Positions 1 through 9,997 are shown, counted from the first letter of the stretch. The stretch is 64,000 bases of DNA from Pseudomonadota bacterium (GCA_022566735.1 JADFIG010000002.1:62001-126000), one strand, 5' to 3'. Made by a program: numbers and translations. The notes: generated by a model not told the origin, from the letters alone.

Positions 1-1
1 G

Positions 2-166
2 CTGCAGGGCAGCCCGACCAACCCCTTCACGCAGGGACGCACCACCTTCACCATCGCGGTGCTGGCGCTCGGCGCCAACGGCACCACCGCGCAGTGCAGC
101 GTGCAGGCCAGCGATGGCGGCGTGACCCGGACCGCGGTGTTCGACGGCATCGCTGCGGGCAACTGA
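2..166 (+). CDS. C-terminal fragment of an unknown protein at the window edge
   Basis: Only the last 54 codons are present; the reading frame is open from the first bases and ends in TGA. The fragment is rich in Thr, Ala and Gly and carries one cysteine, with no family motif I recognise. It lies about 150 bp upstream of an mshQ-like gene on the same strand and precedes four pilin-like genes. Its position and composition would suit the end of a pilin or of another extracellular protein of the same cluster, but that is inference from context only. Confidence 0.5.
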   Translation: MQGSPTNPFTQGRTTFTIAVLALGANGTTAQCSVQASDGGVTRTAVFDGIAAGN

Positions 167-319
167 CGTCGGATGTTGACCCCTCAGGGCTTGCCCCAGG
201 GGCCGTGACATCCGTCATCTGAACCGGCTTTGCGTGTCTGTTTGAGCGCACACGCGCCGGCCCCGGCCGTCACAATTTGCAACATCGGCCCTGTGTCTCC
301 GGGCCGCAGGAGCACCGTG

Positions 320-3300
320 ATGGCACACCTTGGCAAGCACACCACCTGGCGCTGGCTGGCCGCCTCGCTGCTGGCGTGGTGCGCCTCGTCCGTGCAGGCC
401 GGCCTGACCGTCTACACCAGCTGGTCCACGTTGCCGCCCACGTCCGCAGCCAACCAGCGCACGGTCGACTTCGCGACCAACACGGTGGCCACCGAGGGTG
501 CCGCGCGGATGACCGTCAGCCAGAGCATCGGCGACTGCCCGCGCCTGTTCGGCCTGTGCCTGCTGGGCACCTCCCCGGGCGGCATCGCCTACCCCACGAC
601 GTCCTCGCTCAACGGGTTCTCGGGCAAACACCTGGAGATCTCTTCGGGCGTCAACGGCAACAGCACCTCCTACACCATCACCTTCACCAACCCCACGCCC
701 TACGTCGGCTTCCTGTGGGGCGCGCAGTACAACATCGGCTCGCAGAACAACATGCTGGTCAACCTCACGCTGGCCGACAACAGCGTGGTGACCTTGAAGA
801 ACTGCCGCGACAGCAGCAACCCCCAGTGCGTGGGCGCCTACGTGCCCAGCAGCTGGTTCACGGACGTCTACGACATCCTGTTCGGCTGGTTGCTGGGCGA
901 CGCCATCCGTTACGTGCCGGTGTACGTGCAGTACCAGCCGAACAACGGGGTGAAGGTCAAGAAGGTCCAGTTCCAGACCTACGACTGCGGGGGCTGCGGC
1001 CTGCTGTTTGCCGACACCAACCTGGACTACCAGGTCGATTACCTGACTTATGTGGACGCCTCGGTGGTGCCCGACCACTACGAGGTCACCACCTCGTCGG
1101 GCACGGTGGCCTCGGGGGCGGACGTGGTCTACACCATCAAGGCTTGCGGCAACGCCAGCTGCAGCCTGCCCTGGACCTCCGGCGTGACGGGCACGCTGGC
1201 ACTGGCGGGGGGCACGCCGAGCTTCCCTTCGGGTGCCAACTTCACCATCCCGGCGGGGCCCAACAACACCACCACGGTGGTGGTGCGCTTTGCCGCCACG
1301 GGCACGGCCACAGCGAGCCTGTCGGCCCACAGCCCCACGCCCAGCAACACGCCCAAGGTGTTCTGCGGCATGGGCGCGGCCGCGGCCAGCGCGGGCAGTT
1401 GCGCCGTCACCGTGAGCGCGCCGCTGCACCACCTGGAGGTCACCACCGGCAGCAGCTCCGGGCTGACGTGCAACCCGGTCAGCTACACCGTGAAGGCCTG
1501 CGCGGACGCGGCCTGCTCGGCGCCCTACACCGCCGGGGTCACGGGCACGCTCACGCTCACGGGGGCCACGCCGAACAGCGCGGTCGGCTTCGACACGGGC
1601 GCCACGGGCACGGCCACCTACAGCGTCTACACCACCACCGCCGCCACGGTGGTGGCCAGCATCAACACCGCCACGCTCAACACCACGGCCACCGGCTTGC
1701 CGGCCGTGTACTGCGGCATGGGCACGGCGGCCACGGCCCTGGGCAGTTGCGCCTACAGCGCGCAGAGCTCGGCCCTGCTCTTCGATGTGCCCCACCATGC
1801 CGCGGGCGATGTGCAGACCGTGGGCCTGTACGCCATCAAGGCCAACGCTGCGGGCACCCAGTGCTCGGCGGCTTTCTCGGGCAGCCGCAATGTCAAGCTG
1901 TCGTGTGCCTACAGCAACCCGATTTCCGGCTCCGCGCCGGTGGTGGTCAACGGGGTGGGGCTCAATGGCACGGGGGCCACGGGCAGCGCGTGTGACGTCG
2001 CGGGCAACACGCAGGCACTGAACTTCGATGCCAACGGCATGGCCACGCTCAACGTGTCCTATGCCGATGTGGGGCAGATGACGATGGCGGCCAGCTACAG
2101 CGGCTCCGGCGCCGATGCGGGCCTGAACATGTCGGGCAACGACACCTTCATCGCCGCGCCCAAGAGCTTTGCCATCAGCACGACGGGGCCGTATGTCGCG
2201 GGTGTCGGCTACAGCGGCAGCGTCACGGCCAGGAACGCCAGCGGCAACGTCACGCCCAACTTCGGCCGGGAGTTGCCTGCCTTCGCGCCGGCGTTCACGC
2301 AGTCGGTCAGCAAACCCACGGGCAGCGGTGCCAAGACCGGCACGCTGGCGGGGACGCTGGGGGCCTTTGGCGCCAGCACCCCGGGCGTGGCGTCCTTCAG
2401 CGGCTTGAGCTGGACGGAAGTCGGCGCGCTGGACTTCACCATCACCGCCAGCAACTACCTGGGCAGCGGGCTGACGGTGGTCAGCACCACGGGCACAGGT
2501 GGGGCCATCGGGCCGTTCGTGCCGCACCACTTCGATGTGGCCGTGACCCAGGCCTGCGCGGCCGCGGGCAAGACCGCCTTCACCTATGGCGGCCAGCCCT
2601 TCACGGTGTCGGTCATGGCCAAGAACCTGGCGGGCAACCTCACGCAGAACTATGACGGCAGTGCCAACACCACCCCGAACCAGGCCAGGGACGTGACCCT
2701 GTCGGCAGCCACCAACGGCGGCACGGGCACCCTCTCGGGCACCGCGCTGGCGCTGTCCAGCTTCGCAGGGGGCACGGCCACGTCCACCACCACCAGCTTC
2801 GCCTTCGGCAGCGCGACCACCGCCCCCACCACGGTGTCGGTGCGCGCCACCGAGGTCGCGCCGGGCGAGGTGTCCTCCAGCGCGGGCGCCGAGGGGGCTG
2901 TGGCCCTGCGCAGCGGTCGCCTCAAGCTCTTCAACGCCTTCGGCTCCGAGAAGACCCCGCTGTCCCTGCAGGCCCAGGCCCAGCACTGGGCGGGCAGCAG
3001 CCGCGGCTGGGTCATCAACGGCGACGACAGCTGCACCGTGGTGCCGGCCAGTGCCGTGGCCCTCAATGCCCACATCAGCAGCACCGGCGTGGTCACCACC
3101 AACATGGCCTCGCTGGGCTTCAGCGTGACGCCGTCGGCGCTGAACATCGCCAGCGGCACGGGCGTGCTGACCCTGGGCGCGCCCAGCAACGGCAGCACCG
3201 GATCCTTCGACCTGGCGCTCAACCTGGGGGGCACGGCCACGGACCAGTCGTGTCTGAGCCACCACAATGCCAGCACCGGTGCGAACCGGGCGTGGTTGCG

Positions 3301-3415
3301 CGGTCAGAATGGCAACTGCACCACCGCCGCCGACCGCGACCCTTCCGCGCGGGCGACTTTCGGGGTGTTCAGCCCGGAGAGCTCCAAGTCCATCCATGTC
3401 CGCGACCTGTTCTGA
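320..3415 (+). CDS. MshQ-like pilus-associated protein with C-terminal DUF6701
   Basis: Large secreted protein of 1031 residues. The ATG at 320 follows AGGAG with 7-nt spacing; an upstream in-frame TTG at 230 has no such site. A hydrophobic Sec signal peptide ends near Val-Gln-Ala (about residue 27). Two tandem repeats of about 115 residues (about nt 1072-1425 and 1426-1780) share YT-[IV]-KAC, GVTGTL and CGMG signatures, like Ig-like stalk modules. The last ~170 residues match the DUF6701 pattern of MSHA protein MshQ (SGRLKLFNAFGSE, GWVINGDDSC, and a terminal ATFGVF). It sits in front of four prepilin-like genes, and the next gene starts inside its 3' end. The likely role is a surface-exposed tip or adhesin component of an MSHA-type pilus, which is family-based inference. 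Confidence 0.82.
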   Translation: MAHLGKHTTWRWLAASLLAWCASSVQAGLTVYTSWSTLPPTSAANQRTVDFATNTVATEGAARMTVSQSIGDCPRLFGLCLLGTSPGGIAYPTTSSLNGFSGKHLEISSGVNGNSTSYTITFTNPTPYVGFLWGAQYNIGSQNNMLVNLTLADNSVVTLKNCRDSSNPQCVGAYVPSSWFTDVYDILFGWLLGDAIRYVPVYVQYQPNNGVKVKKVQFQTYDCGGCGLLFADTNLDYQVDYLTYVDASVVPDHYEVTTSSGTVASGADVVYTIKACGNASCSLPWTSGVTGTLALAGGTPSFPSGANFTIPAGPNNTTTVVVRFAATGTATASLSAHSPTPSNTPKVFCGMGAAAASAGSCAVTVSAPLHHLEVTTGSSSGLTCNPVSYTVKACADAACSAPYTAGVTGTLTLTGATPNSAVGFDTGATGTATYSVYTTTAATVVASINTATLNTTATGLPAVYCGMGTAATALGSCAYSAQSSALLFDVPHHAAGDVQTVGLYAIKANAAGTQCSAAFSGSRNVKLSCAYSNPISGSAPVVVNGVGLNGTGATGSACDVAGNTQALNFDANGMATLNVSYADVGQMTMAASYSGSGADAGLNMSGNDTFIAAPKSFAISTTGPYVAGVGYSGSVTARNASGNVTPNFGRELPAFAPAFTQSVSKPTGSGAKTGTLAGTLGAFGASTPGVASFSGLSWTEVGALDFTITASNYLGSGLTVVSTTGTGGAIGPFVPHHFDVAVTQACAAAGKTAFTYGGQPFTVSVMAKNLAGNLTQNYDGSANTTPNQARDVTLSAATNGGTGTLSGTALALSSFAGGTATSTTTSFAFGSATTAPTTVSVRATEVAPGEVSSSAGAEGAVALRSGRLKLFNAFGSEKTPLSLQAQAQHWAGSSRGWVINGDDSCTVVPASAVALNAHISSTGVVTTNMASLGFSVTPSALNIASGTGVLTLGAPSNGSTGSFDLALNLGGTATDQSCLSHHNASTGANRAWLRGQNGNCTTAADRDPSARATFGVFSPESSKSIHVRDLF

Positions 3416-3899
3416 CGCCCGGCACCTCCGCACTCAGCAAGCCGGCTTCACCCTCAACGAGTTGGTCATCGTCATGGTGATCGGCGCCATCCTGGCCGCC
3501 TTCGCCATCCCGAAGTTCAACGCGGCCCTGTCGCTGCGCGACGATGCCTGGCGCGACAGCCTGGTCAGCGCCTTGCGCATCGCGCAGAAGACGGCCGTCA
3601 GCCACCGCCGCCTGGTCTGCGCCACGGTGAACAACACCTCGGTCACGCTCAACGTGGCCAGCGCCAACCCGGCCAGCGCCTGCAACAGCGCGCTGCTGGG
3701 CCCCAACGGCACGGCCACCTTCGCCACCGCGTCCGACAGCCAGACGACGACCGGCGTGTCGCCCGCGGGCGTGATCTTCTTCCAGCCCGATGGGCGCGTG
3801 ACCAGCGACGGCGCGGGCGTCACCAGCAGCAGCCGCACCATCACCCCCTCCGGCACCATCGCCATCGGCATCGTCGGGGAGACCGGCCATGTCGAGTGA
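3396..3899 (+). CDS. MshC/GspH-FimT-like minor prepilin
   Basis: Protein of 167 residues with a short basic leader, then Gly-Phe-Thr-Leu-Asn-Glu: the prepilin peptidase site, with Phe at +1 and Glu at +5, followed by a ~20-residue hydrophobic helix. The start at 3396 lies inside the 3' end of the mshQ-like gene (20-bp overlap), so translation is probably coupled; the same frame stays open further upstream but has no better start. The globular part has two cysteines that may form a disulfide, as in GspH/FimT pseudopilins. Its place in the cluster suits a minor pilin like MshC. The exact orthologue is not certain. Confidence 0.8.
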   Translation: MSATCSDARHLRTQQAGFTLNELVIVMVIGAILAAFAIPKFNAALSLRDDAWRDSLVSALRIAQKTAVSHRRLVCATVNNTSVTLNVASANPASACNSALLGPNGTATFATASDSQTTTGVSPAGVIFFQPDGRVTSDGAGVTSSSRTITPSGTIAIGIVGETGHVE

Positions 3900-4353
3900 G
3901 CGTCGCCGCGCCCGCGGCTTCACCCTGATCGAGACCATCCTGGCCATCGTCATCATCGGCGTGGGCCTGGCGGGCGTGCTGTCGGTGTTCGTGGCCTCGG
4001 TCAAGAACAGCGCCGACCCGGTGGTGCGCAAGCAACTGCTGGCCATCACCGAGGAGATGCTTGAAGAAATCGAGCTCAAGCCCTATGCCGTCAACGGCGC
4101 ACCGCCGGCGCCCTCGGACTGCGCGGCGCGCACGGCCTACGACGACGTCTCCGACTACAACGGCTATTTCAGCAACGCCAGGATCTGCGACGTGGACGGC
4201 GTGCAGCAACCGCTGCTCGATGGTTACTCGGTGCTGGTGACGGTGGTGATCGGCACACTGCAGGGCGCGCCCGCCAAGCTCATCACGGTGACGGCCTCGC
4301 GCGGCACCGACAGCATCACCCTGACCGGCTGGCGCACGCCCTACGCACCATGA
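3889..4353 (+). CDS. MshD-like minor prepilin
   Basis: Protein of 154 residues with a type IV prepilin N-terminus: RRRARG then [19 protein letters not shown], with Glu at +5 and cleavage after Gly10. Start and stop overlap both neighbours (11 bp with the preceding gene, ATGA with the next), typical of a coupled pilus operon. The later part holds three cysteines and a conserved-looking [12 protein letters not shown] helix, as in MshD and PilV-type minor pilins. It probably forms part of the initiation complex at the pilus base or tip. Assignment to MshD is from order and size. Confidence 0.8.
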   Translation: MSSERRRARGFTLIETILAIVIIGVGLAGVLSVFVASVKNSADPVVRKQLLAITEEMLEEIELKPYAVNGAPPAPSDCAARTAYDDVSDYNGYFSNARICDVDGVQQPLLDGYSVLVTVVIGTLQGAPAKLITVTASRGTDSITLTGWRTPYAP

Positions 4354-5213
4354 CGACGCGCCCGCCCACCCGCCGCACCCAGCACGGCTTCACCCTGGTG
4401 GAGCTGATCATGGTGCTGGTCGTCACCACGCTGATCGGTGGCACCATCGCGGTCTTCCTCAAGCCCGCCATCGAGGCCTACAGCGACACCCGCGTGCGCG
4501 GCGAGCTCAGCGACCAGGCCGACACCGCCTTGCGCCGCATGGTGCGCGACATCCGCCAGGCCGTGCCCAACTCCATCCGGGCGCCGGCCAGCAACTGCTT
4601 CGAGCTGGTGCCGGCCATCACCGGCGGGCGCTACCGCATGGGCCCGGACGCCGGTGGCACGGCGGCCTATGTGGACCCGTCCCAGCCGACCACCAGCTTC
4701 GACGTGCTGTCCACCCTCAACGCCACGCCGGCCGTGGGCGACTGGGTCGTCATCAACAACCAGAACGGCAACGACGTCTACGCCGGCAGCAACCGCTCGG
4801 CCATCACCGGCGTCAGCACCCCGGCGGCCACCAGCGGCACGATGCGCATCACCATGGGCGCGATGCAGGTGTCGCCGGGCTACAGCGGCGGTCGCTTCCT
4901 GGTCGTGGCCAACGGCCAGCAGTCGGTGTTCTACGTCTGCACCGGGGCCGACGGCGGCCTCGATGCCCAGGGCAACGGCAAGGGCACGCTGTGGCGCATC
5001 AAGCGCAGCTTCACGGCCGCCTACCCGACCGCCTGCCCGGCCACCACCGGCGGCGATGTGCTGGCCACGCGCGTGCGCACCTGCAACTTCGTCTACACGC
5101 CCAACCAGGGGGCCACGCAGCAAAGCGGCTTCCTGTGGATGCTGCTGGCCATCTCGCGCAACAGCGAGACGGCCACGCAGTCGCAAGGCGCCCATGTCAC
5201 CAACGTGCCCTGA
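4350..5213 (+). CDS. MshO-like minor prepilin
   Basis: Protein of 287 residues beginning with a basic leader and [20 protein letters not shown], a prepilin cleavage/methylation motif with Glu at +5. At this length it fits MshO/PilW/GspJ-type pseudopilins, and the segment after the helix ([20 protein letters not shown]) is typical of that group. The ATG overlaps the previous stop as ATGA. The next gene starts 11 nt beyond its stop. It most likely acts with the adjacent MshC-, MshD- and MshP-like proteins in priming pilus assembly. Confidence 0.82.
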   Translation: MTTRPPTRRTQHGFTLVELIMVLVVTTLIGGTIAVFLKPAIEAYSDTRVRGELSDQADTALRRMVRDIRQAVPNSIRAPASNCFELVPAITGGRYRMGPDAGGTAAYVDPSQPTTSFDVLSTLNATPAVGDWVVINNQNGNDVYAGSNRSAITGVSTPAATSGTMRITMGAMQVSPGYSGGRFLVVANGQQSVFYVCTGADGGLDAQGNGKGTLWRIKRSFTAAYPTACPATTGGDVLATRVRTCNFVYTPNQGATQQSGFLWMLLAISRNSETATQSQGAHVTNVP

Positions 5214-5223
5214 GCCTGTCGCC

Positions 5224-5709
5224 ATGCCCATGCCCCGCCTTCGTCCGCGTCAAGCGCCTGGTTTCCTGCCCGGTGCGCAAGGCGGCTTCGGCATCATCGC
5301 GGCCCTGCTGGTGCTGGTCGTGCTGACCGTGCTGGGCGCCGCCATCGCGCGCCTGGCCTGGACCCAGCAGATCAGCAACACCCAGGACCTCGACAGCGCG
5401 CGCGCCCAGCGTGCGGCCAATGCCGGCGCGGAGTGGGGGATGTACCAGGCGCTCAAAGGCGGCTGGACCGCGTGCGCCGGCGCATCGCAGACCCTCGACT
5501 TGCGCGCCTCGCTGGGCGTGTGGGTCACCGTCACCTGCAATTCGACGTCCTATGTCGAGTACAAGACCGCCGCGGGCGCCGACAACCTGCGCGTCTACCT
5601 GATCGATGCGGTGGCCTGCAACGGCGCCAGCAGCTGCCCGGACAACGCCCGCGCCACCGGCATCAGCTACATCGAGCGGCGCCGCCAGGTGCAGGTTTCT
5701 GACCAGTGA
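5224..5709 (+). CDS. MshP-like pilus biogenesis protein
   Basis: Protein of 161 residues. After a proline-rich leader comes a PilX/MshP-type N-terminus (GFGIIAALLVLVVLTVLGAA) lacking the usual Thr-Leu-x-Glu, followed by ARAQRAANAGAEWGMYQAL, the AAxAGxEW signature seen in MshP. ATG 5224 is chosen because the frame upstream lies inside the mshO-like gene. It is the last gene of the pilus cluster; its stop faces the stop of the GGDEF-EAL gene 5 bp away, so the two units converge with almost no terminator space. Confidence 0.8.
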   Translation: MPMPRLRPRQAPGFLPGAQGGFGIIAALLVLVVLTVLGAAIARLAWTQQISNTQDLDSARAQRAANAGAEWGMYQALKGGWTACAGASQTLDLRASLGVWVTVTCNSTSYVEYKTAAGADNLRVYLIDAVACNGASSCPDNARATGISYIERRRQVQVSDQ

Positions 5710-5713
5710 AGGC

Positions 5714-8700
5714 TCAGGCCTGGGTCGGCAGGGACTCGGGTGATGCGGTCGCGCCGAACGGCAGGCTGGCCAGGTGGATGGCGCTGTGCGCCGTCAGCAG
5801 GGCCTCGAAGGCGGCTTCGTTCATCGGGCGGCCCAGGTGGTAGCCCTGCGCCTCGTCGCAGCCGTGGGCCTTGAGGAAATCGGCCTGAGCCTGGGTCTCG
5901 ACGCCCTCGGCCACGATGCCCACTTCCAGGCGGTGGCCCATGGCGATGAGGGCGGCCACCAGGCGGCTGTCGCCCCCTGACTGCGGCACCGCGCCCAGGA
6001 AGCTGCGGTCCAGCTTGAAGCGGTCCACCGGCAGCTCGCGCAGGTAGGCGAAGCTCGAATACCCCACGCCGAAGTCGTCGATGGCGATGCCCACGCCCAG
6101 GGCGCGCAGCTCCCCGAGCACATCGGCGGCACGCAGGGACTCGCGCACCACCACGCTCTCGGTGATTTCCAGCTCCAGCGCGGTCGCGGGCAGGCCGGTG
6201 TCTTCCAGGGCACGCGCCACGGTGGCGATCAGGTCGGTCTGCTCCAGTTGCACCGCCGACAGGTTCACCGCCATGCGCAGCGGCCAGCCGCTTTGCTGGC
6301 GCCACTGCTGGGCCATCGCGCAGGCACGGCGCAGCACCCACTCGCCCATCGGCACGATCAGGCCGGTTTCCTCGGCCAGCGGGATGAAGTCCGAAGGCGG
6401 CACCAGGCGGCCGCCGTGCTCCCAGCGCAGCAAGGCCTCGGCACCGGTGATGTGGCCCGTGCGGCAATCGAACTGGGGCTGGAAGTGCAGGCGCAGCTCG
6501 TCGCGCTCCAGCGCCTTGTAGAGGTCGTTTTCCAGCACCAGGGTGTCGGGCGAGACGGTGGCCAGCTGGTCGCTGAACACCTGCACGCGGTTGCGCCCCT
6601 TGCTCTTGGCCTGGTACATGGCCAGGTCGGCGTGGCGCATCAGCGTGACGGCATCGCTGCCGTGCTGGGGGTAGAGCGCCAGCCCGATGCTGGGGGTCAC
6701 GCGCAGCTCGTGCGCGCCCAGGCGCAGGGGCTCGGCGAACTGCTCCATCACCTTCTGCGCGACGCGCTCGCCGTCCTCGATGGCCGTGATGCACGGCAGC
6801 AGGATGACGAACTCGTCGCCCCCCAGGCGGGCCACGATGTCGGAGGTGCGCATGGCCTGGCGCAGGCGGCGCGCCACCTCGATGAGCACGCTGTCGCCCA
6901 GGTGGTGGCCCAGGCTGTCGTTGATCTTCTTGAAGCGGTCCAGGTCCAGGAACATCATGGCCATGAAGTGGCCTTCGCGCTCGGCCGCCGCCAGGCTGTG
7001 CTTGAGCTGCTCCTGCAGCATGTTGCGGTTGGGCAGGCCGGTCAGCGCATCGTGCATGGCCATGTGCTGGACCTGGTTCTCCGCGTCGCGCCGCGAGGTC
7101 ACATCGTGCGCCATCACCAGGTAGCCGGTCTGCAGGCCGTACTCGCTGGACATCTCGGTGATCAGCAACTCCGCCAGCAGGCTGGAGCCGTCCTGGCGCA
7201 CCAACGTCCACTCCGCGGCCAGCCCCGGCGAGGACTGCGCCACGTGGTTGAGCACGTCCAGCGTCTGCACCGTCTGGCCCAGGCGCATGCTCAGCAGGCG
7301 GGCACGCTCTTCGACCTGATCGGGGTCGAAAAAGCGCTCGATCGAGCAGCGCCCGACCAGCTGGTGGGCCTTGTAGCCGAGCAGGTGCTCGCCGGCCGGG
7401 TTCACCGTCTGCACGACGCCCTGGGTGCTGAGCACGAAGATGGCGTAGGGCGCGTTGTGCACGATCACCCGGCGCATCTCGTCGACCTCGTTGAGCTGGC
7501 GGTGGGCCTCCATCACGGCCAGCTCCGCGGCCTGCTGCGCGCTGAGGTCGCGCACCACGGCGATGTACTGCTTGTGGCCGTCGAGCTCCATGGTGCTGAT
7601 CGACAACTCCACGGGGAAGGTCTGGCCGCCGGCGCGCATGCCCTCGGTGTGGCGGCCCAGGCCGTCCATGCCCACGCGCTGCGACGCCAGGAAGTTCTCG
7701 ACGCGGTGGCCCGCCTCCTGGGCACCGGCGCCCGGCAGCAGCAGGCTCAGGTGCTGGCCGACCATGGTGGCCTCGCTGTGGCCGAACATGCGGCAGACCG
7801 CCTGGTTGACGCTGAGGATGCGGCCCGTGGGGGCCACGGTGAGGATGCCGTCGATGGTGTGGTCCACCACCGAGCGCAGCCGGTGCTCGCTGTCGCGGGC
7901 CTGCTGGCTCAGGCGTTGCGCCAGTTCAGCCGCGTGGGCGTGGCGTCCCGCGGCGCCGCGCATCATCAGGCACAGCACCACCGTGCAACCCAGGCCGCCC
8001 ATCAGGACGGCCAGCGGGTAGGGCTTGAAGAGGGGGTGCACCGGCGGGCGGGTGAAGGTCAGGCGCCAGGTGCGGGAGGCGATCTGCAGCGTGTGGGTCT
8101 GCGTGTCGCGGCCATCGGCGCTGGCCGGCGAGGGGAGGGCGCCGCTCAGGCTGCCGCTGTCGAACAGCAGATGCTCGCGGGCCTGGGCGTCCTCGATGCG
8201 CAGGTGCCGGCTCCCCCAGTAGCTCGGGCCTTGCGCCTGGGCGATCAGGTCGCTGATGCGGATGGCGCCGCTGACCAGGCCCTGGTAGGCGGCACGGCGG
8301 TCCGAGATGCTCTCCGGGCGGGCCCCGTCCCGGTACACCGGCAGGCGCACCACCAGCCCCTGGCCGCCCTGGACCAGGCGGATCGGTGGCGACACCTGCA
8401 GCTCGCCGCTGTCGCGCGCCAGGTCCATCACCTCGCGGTGGGCCGGGCTGTGGGCCGGGTCAAAGCCGAAGGCGCTGCGGTTGCGCGCCATCGGCTCGAT
8501 GAAGATGATGGGTTGGTACTCCGCCCGGTCCCCCTCGGGGTGGATGCGGAAATCCGGGTAGCCTTCGGGCTGCAGGCTGCGGTCGTTGCGCACCTGCGCT
8601 TCCAGCGCGGCCTTGCCGGCCTGCGGCACCCGTGGCGCGTACTGGATGGCCAGCAGGGCCGGGTACTCGCTTTCGGCGTGCAGCGTGCGGTAATGCGCGG

Positions 8701-8968
8701 TGAAGGTCTTGCGCGAGACCTGGCCGGTCACAGCGAACATCGACTGGAAGCTGATCAGCACGTCGAGGTGGTGGTCCACCAGCTGGTCCAGGTGCAGGGT
8801 GAATTCGCGCGCATCGGCCGCAAAAGCGGCATCGGCATCCTTCTGCACGCCTTGCCCCGCGTGCCACCAGCTCAGGCCGCTGAGCAGCGCGCCGGCCAGC
8901 AGCACCAGCCAGGAGGCCTGCTTCCATCGCAGCGATTCTTGTTGGGTTTCGTGAAATTCCGACTGCAT
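5714..8968 (-). CDS. CHASE-PAS-PAS-GGDEF-EAL cyclic-di-GMP cyclase/phosphodiesterase
   Basis: Membrane protein of 1084 residues. Order: TM helix (~17-36), periplasmic CHASE sensor (~55-290), second TM (~318-338), two PAS domains (~365-480 and ~505-625), GGDEF (~640-800) and EAL (~815-1065). The cyclase site GGDEF is intact and is preceded five residues upstream by RTSD, an RxxD inhibitory site. The EAL domain keeps EALLRWEH, the DDFGVGYSS loop and EGVETQ, so phosphodiesterase activity is plausible too. It probably converts an extracellular signal into changes of c-di-GMP. Its convergent MSHA-like neighbour is a possible output, since MSHA pili are c-di-GMP-responsive in Vibrio, but that link is inference. 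Confidence 0.93.
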   Translation of the reverse strand: MQSEFHETQQESLRWKQASWLVLLAGALLSGLSWWHAGQGVQKDADAAFAADAREFTLHLDQLVDHHLDVLISFQSMFAVTGQVSRKTFTAHYRTLHAESEYPALLAIQYAPRVPQAGKAALEAQVRNDRSLQPEGYPDFRIHPEGDRAEYQPIIFIEPMARNRSAFGFDPAHSPAHREVMDLARDSGELQVSPPIRLVQGGQGLVVRLPVYRDGARPESISDRRAAYQGLVSGAIRISDLIAQAQGPSYWGSRHLRIEDAQAREHLLFDSGSLSGALPSPASADGRDTQTHTLQIASRTWRLTFTRPPVHPLFKPYPLAVLMGGLGCTVVLCLMMRGAAGRHAHAAELAQRLSQQARDSEHRLRSVVDHTIDGILTVAPTGRILSVNQAVCRMFGHSEATMVGQHLSLLLPGAGAQEAGHRVENFLASQRVGMDGLGRHTEGMRAGGQTFPVELSISTMELDGHKQYIAVVRDLSAQQAAELAVMEAHRQLNEVDEMRRVIVHNAPYAIFVLSTQGVVQTVNPAGEHLLGYKAHQLVGRCSIERFFDPDQVEERARLLSMRLGQTVQTLDVLNHVAQSSPGLAAEWTLVRQDGSSLLAELLITEMSSEYGLQTGYLVMAHDVTSRRDAENQVQHMAMHDALTGLPNRNMLQEQLKHSLAAAEREGHFMAMMFLDLDRFKKINDSLGHHLGDSVLIEVARRLRQAMRTSDIVARLGGDEFVILLPCITAIEDGERVAQKVMEQFAEPLRLGAHELRVTPSIGLALYPQHGSDAVTLMRHADLAMYQAKSKGRNRVQVFSDQLATVSPDTLVLENDLYKALERDELRLHFQPQFDCRTGHITGAEALLRWEHGGRLVPPSDFIPLAEETGLIVPMGEWVLRRACAMAQQWRQQSGWPLRMAVNLSAVQLEQTDLIATVARALEDTGLPATALELEITESVVVRESLRAADVLGELRALGVGIAIDDFGVGYSSFAYLRELPVDRFKLDRSFLGAVPQSGGDSRLVAALIAMGHRLEVGIVAEGVETQAQADFLKAHGCDEAQGYHLGRPMNEAAFEALLTAHSAIHLASLPFGATASPESLPTQA

Positions 8969-9148
8969 CCCGATCCTCGGACATGGGCACCGTGCCTCCC
9001 CGGCAGGGCCCGGCGCGTCTTCGAGTATCGGCGAGGGCGGTGTGCATCTTGATGCCCCGCGGCGGGTGGGCGCTCCTGCAAACGTTGGCGGGCGCCCGAT
9101 GTGTGTGCTAAATCACGCCGGCCGGGGCGCGCGTGTCGGGCGCACGCG

Positions 9149-9997
9149 TCAGCCGCCGCGGGCCATGGCCATCAGGCGTGCGATGCGCTCCTCGGTGGCC
9201 GGGTGGGTCGAGAACAGGCCCTTGATGCCCTCGGCCGACAGCGGGTTCATGATCATCATCTGCGCCGTCTCGGGGTGGGCTTCGGCCGGGCCCAGGGGGA
9301 TGCCCTGGGCGTAGCGGTGGATCTTGTCCAGGGCGCTGGCCAGGGCGGCGGGGTCGCCGGAAATCTCCGCACCGCCGCGGTCGGCCTCGAACTCGCGCGC
9401 CCGGCTGATCGCCATCTGGATCAGGCTGGCGGCCAGGGGGGCCAGGATGGCCACGGCGATGCCGGCGATCGGGTTGGCCGGACGGCCCTCCGAGTCGCGG
9501 CCGCCGAAAAACACGGCGAAGTTGGCCAGCATCGAGATGGCGCCGGCCATGGTCGCGCTGACGGTGCTGATGAGGATGTCGCGGTGCTTGACGTGGGCCA
9601 GCTCGTGCGCCATCACGCCACGCAACTCGCGCTCGCTGAGCACGTTGAGGATGCCGGTGGTGGCGGCCACGGCGGCGTGCTCGGGGTTGCGGCCCGTGGC
9701 GAAGGCGTTGGGCGCGGCCTCGTCGATCAGGTAGACGCGGGGCATCGGGATCTGGGCGCGCTGGGCCAGCTCGCGCACCATGGCGTGAAAGCGCGGCGCG
9801 GAGGTCTCGTCCACCTCGCGGGCGTTGTACATCTTCAGCACCATCTGGTCGGAGAACCAGTAGCTGAAGAAGTTCATGCCCAGCGCCACCACCAGCGCCA
9901 GCATCATGCCGGCGCGGCCGCCCAGCATGCTGCCGATGGCCATGAACAGGGCGGTGATCGCCGCCATCAGGATGGCGGTCTTCATCATGTTGAACAT
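9149..9997 (-). CDS. htpX: HtpX-type membrane zinc metalloprotease
   Basis: Protein of 282 residues with two N-terminal TM helices (~5-50), the M48 zinc motif HELAH in [13 protein letters not shown], a further membrane segment pair, and a third zinc-ligand Glu in [11 protein letters not shown]. The length and the arrangement match HtpX, the inner-membrane protease that degrades misfolded membrane proteins alongside FtsH. The upstream neighbour fmt ends about 110 bp away on the same strand, so it may be transcribed with fmt and def, though a separate promoter would fit in the gap. Confidence 0.95.
   Translation of the reverse strand: MFNMMKTAILMAAITALFMAIGSMLGGRAGMMLALVVALGMNFFSYWFSDQMVLKMYNAREVDETSAPRFHAMVRELAQRAQIPMPRVYLIDEAAPNAFATGRNPEHAAVAATTGILNVLSERELRGVMAHELAHVKHRDILISTVSATMAGAISMLANFAVFFGGRDSEGRPANPIAGIAVAILAPLAASLIQMAISRAREFEADRGGAEISGDPAALASALDKIHRYAQGIPLGPAEAHPETAQMMIMNPLSAEGIKGLFSTHPATEERIARLMAMARGG

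Noticed and set aside
215-3433. Long open frame on the minus strand opposite the mshQ-like gene
   Set aside because: Arg/Gly/Ala/His-rich translation with no domain; it mirrors the real gene's codon bias, a common effect in high-GC DNA.
6248-9052. Open frame of more than 900 codons on the plus strand opposite the GGDEF-EAL gene
   Set aside because: No signature and a His/Ala/Gly/Val-rich composition, while the minus strand encodes an intact multidomain protein.
8969-9148. Intergenic gap between the GGDEF-EAL gene and htpX examined for a small RNA or gene
   Set aside because: Only a weak GC-rich hairpin, with no promoter-like boxes or open frame with a ribosome site.
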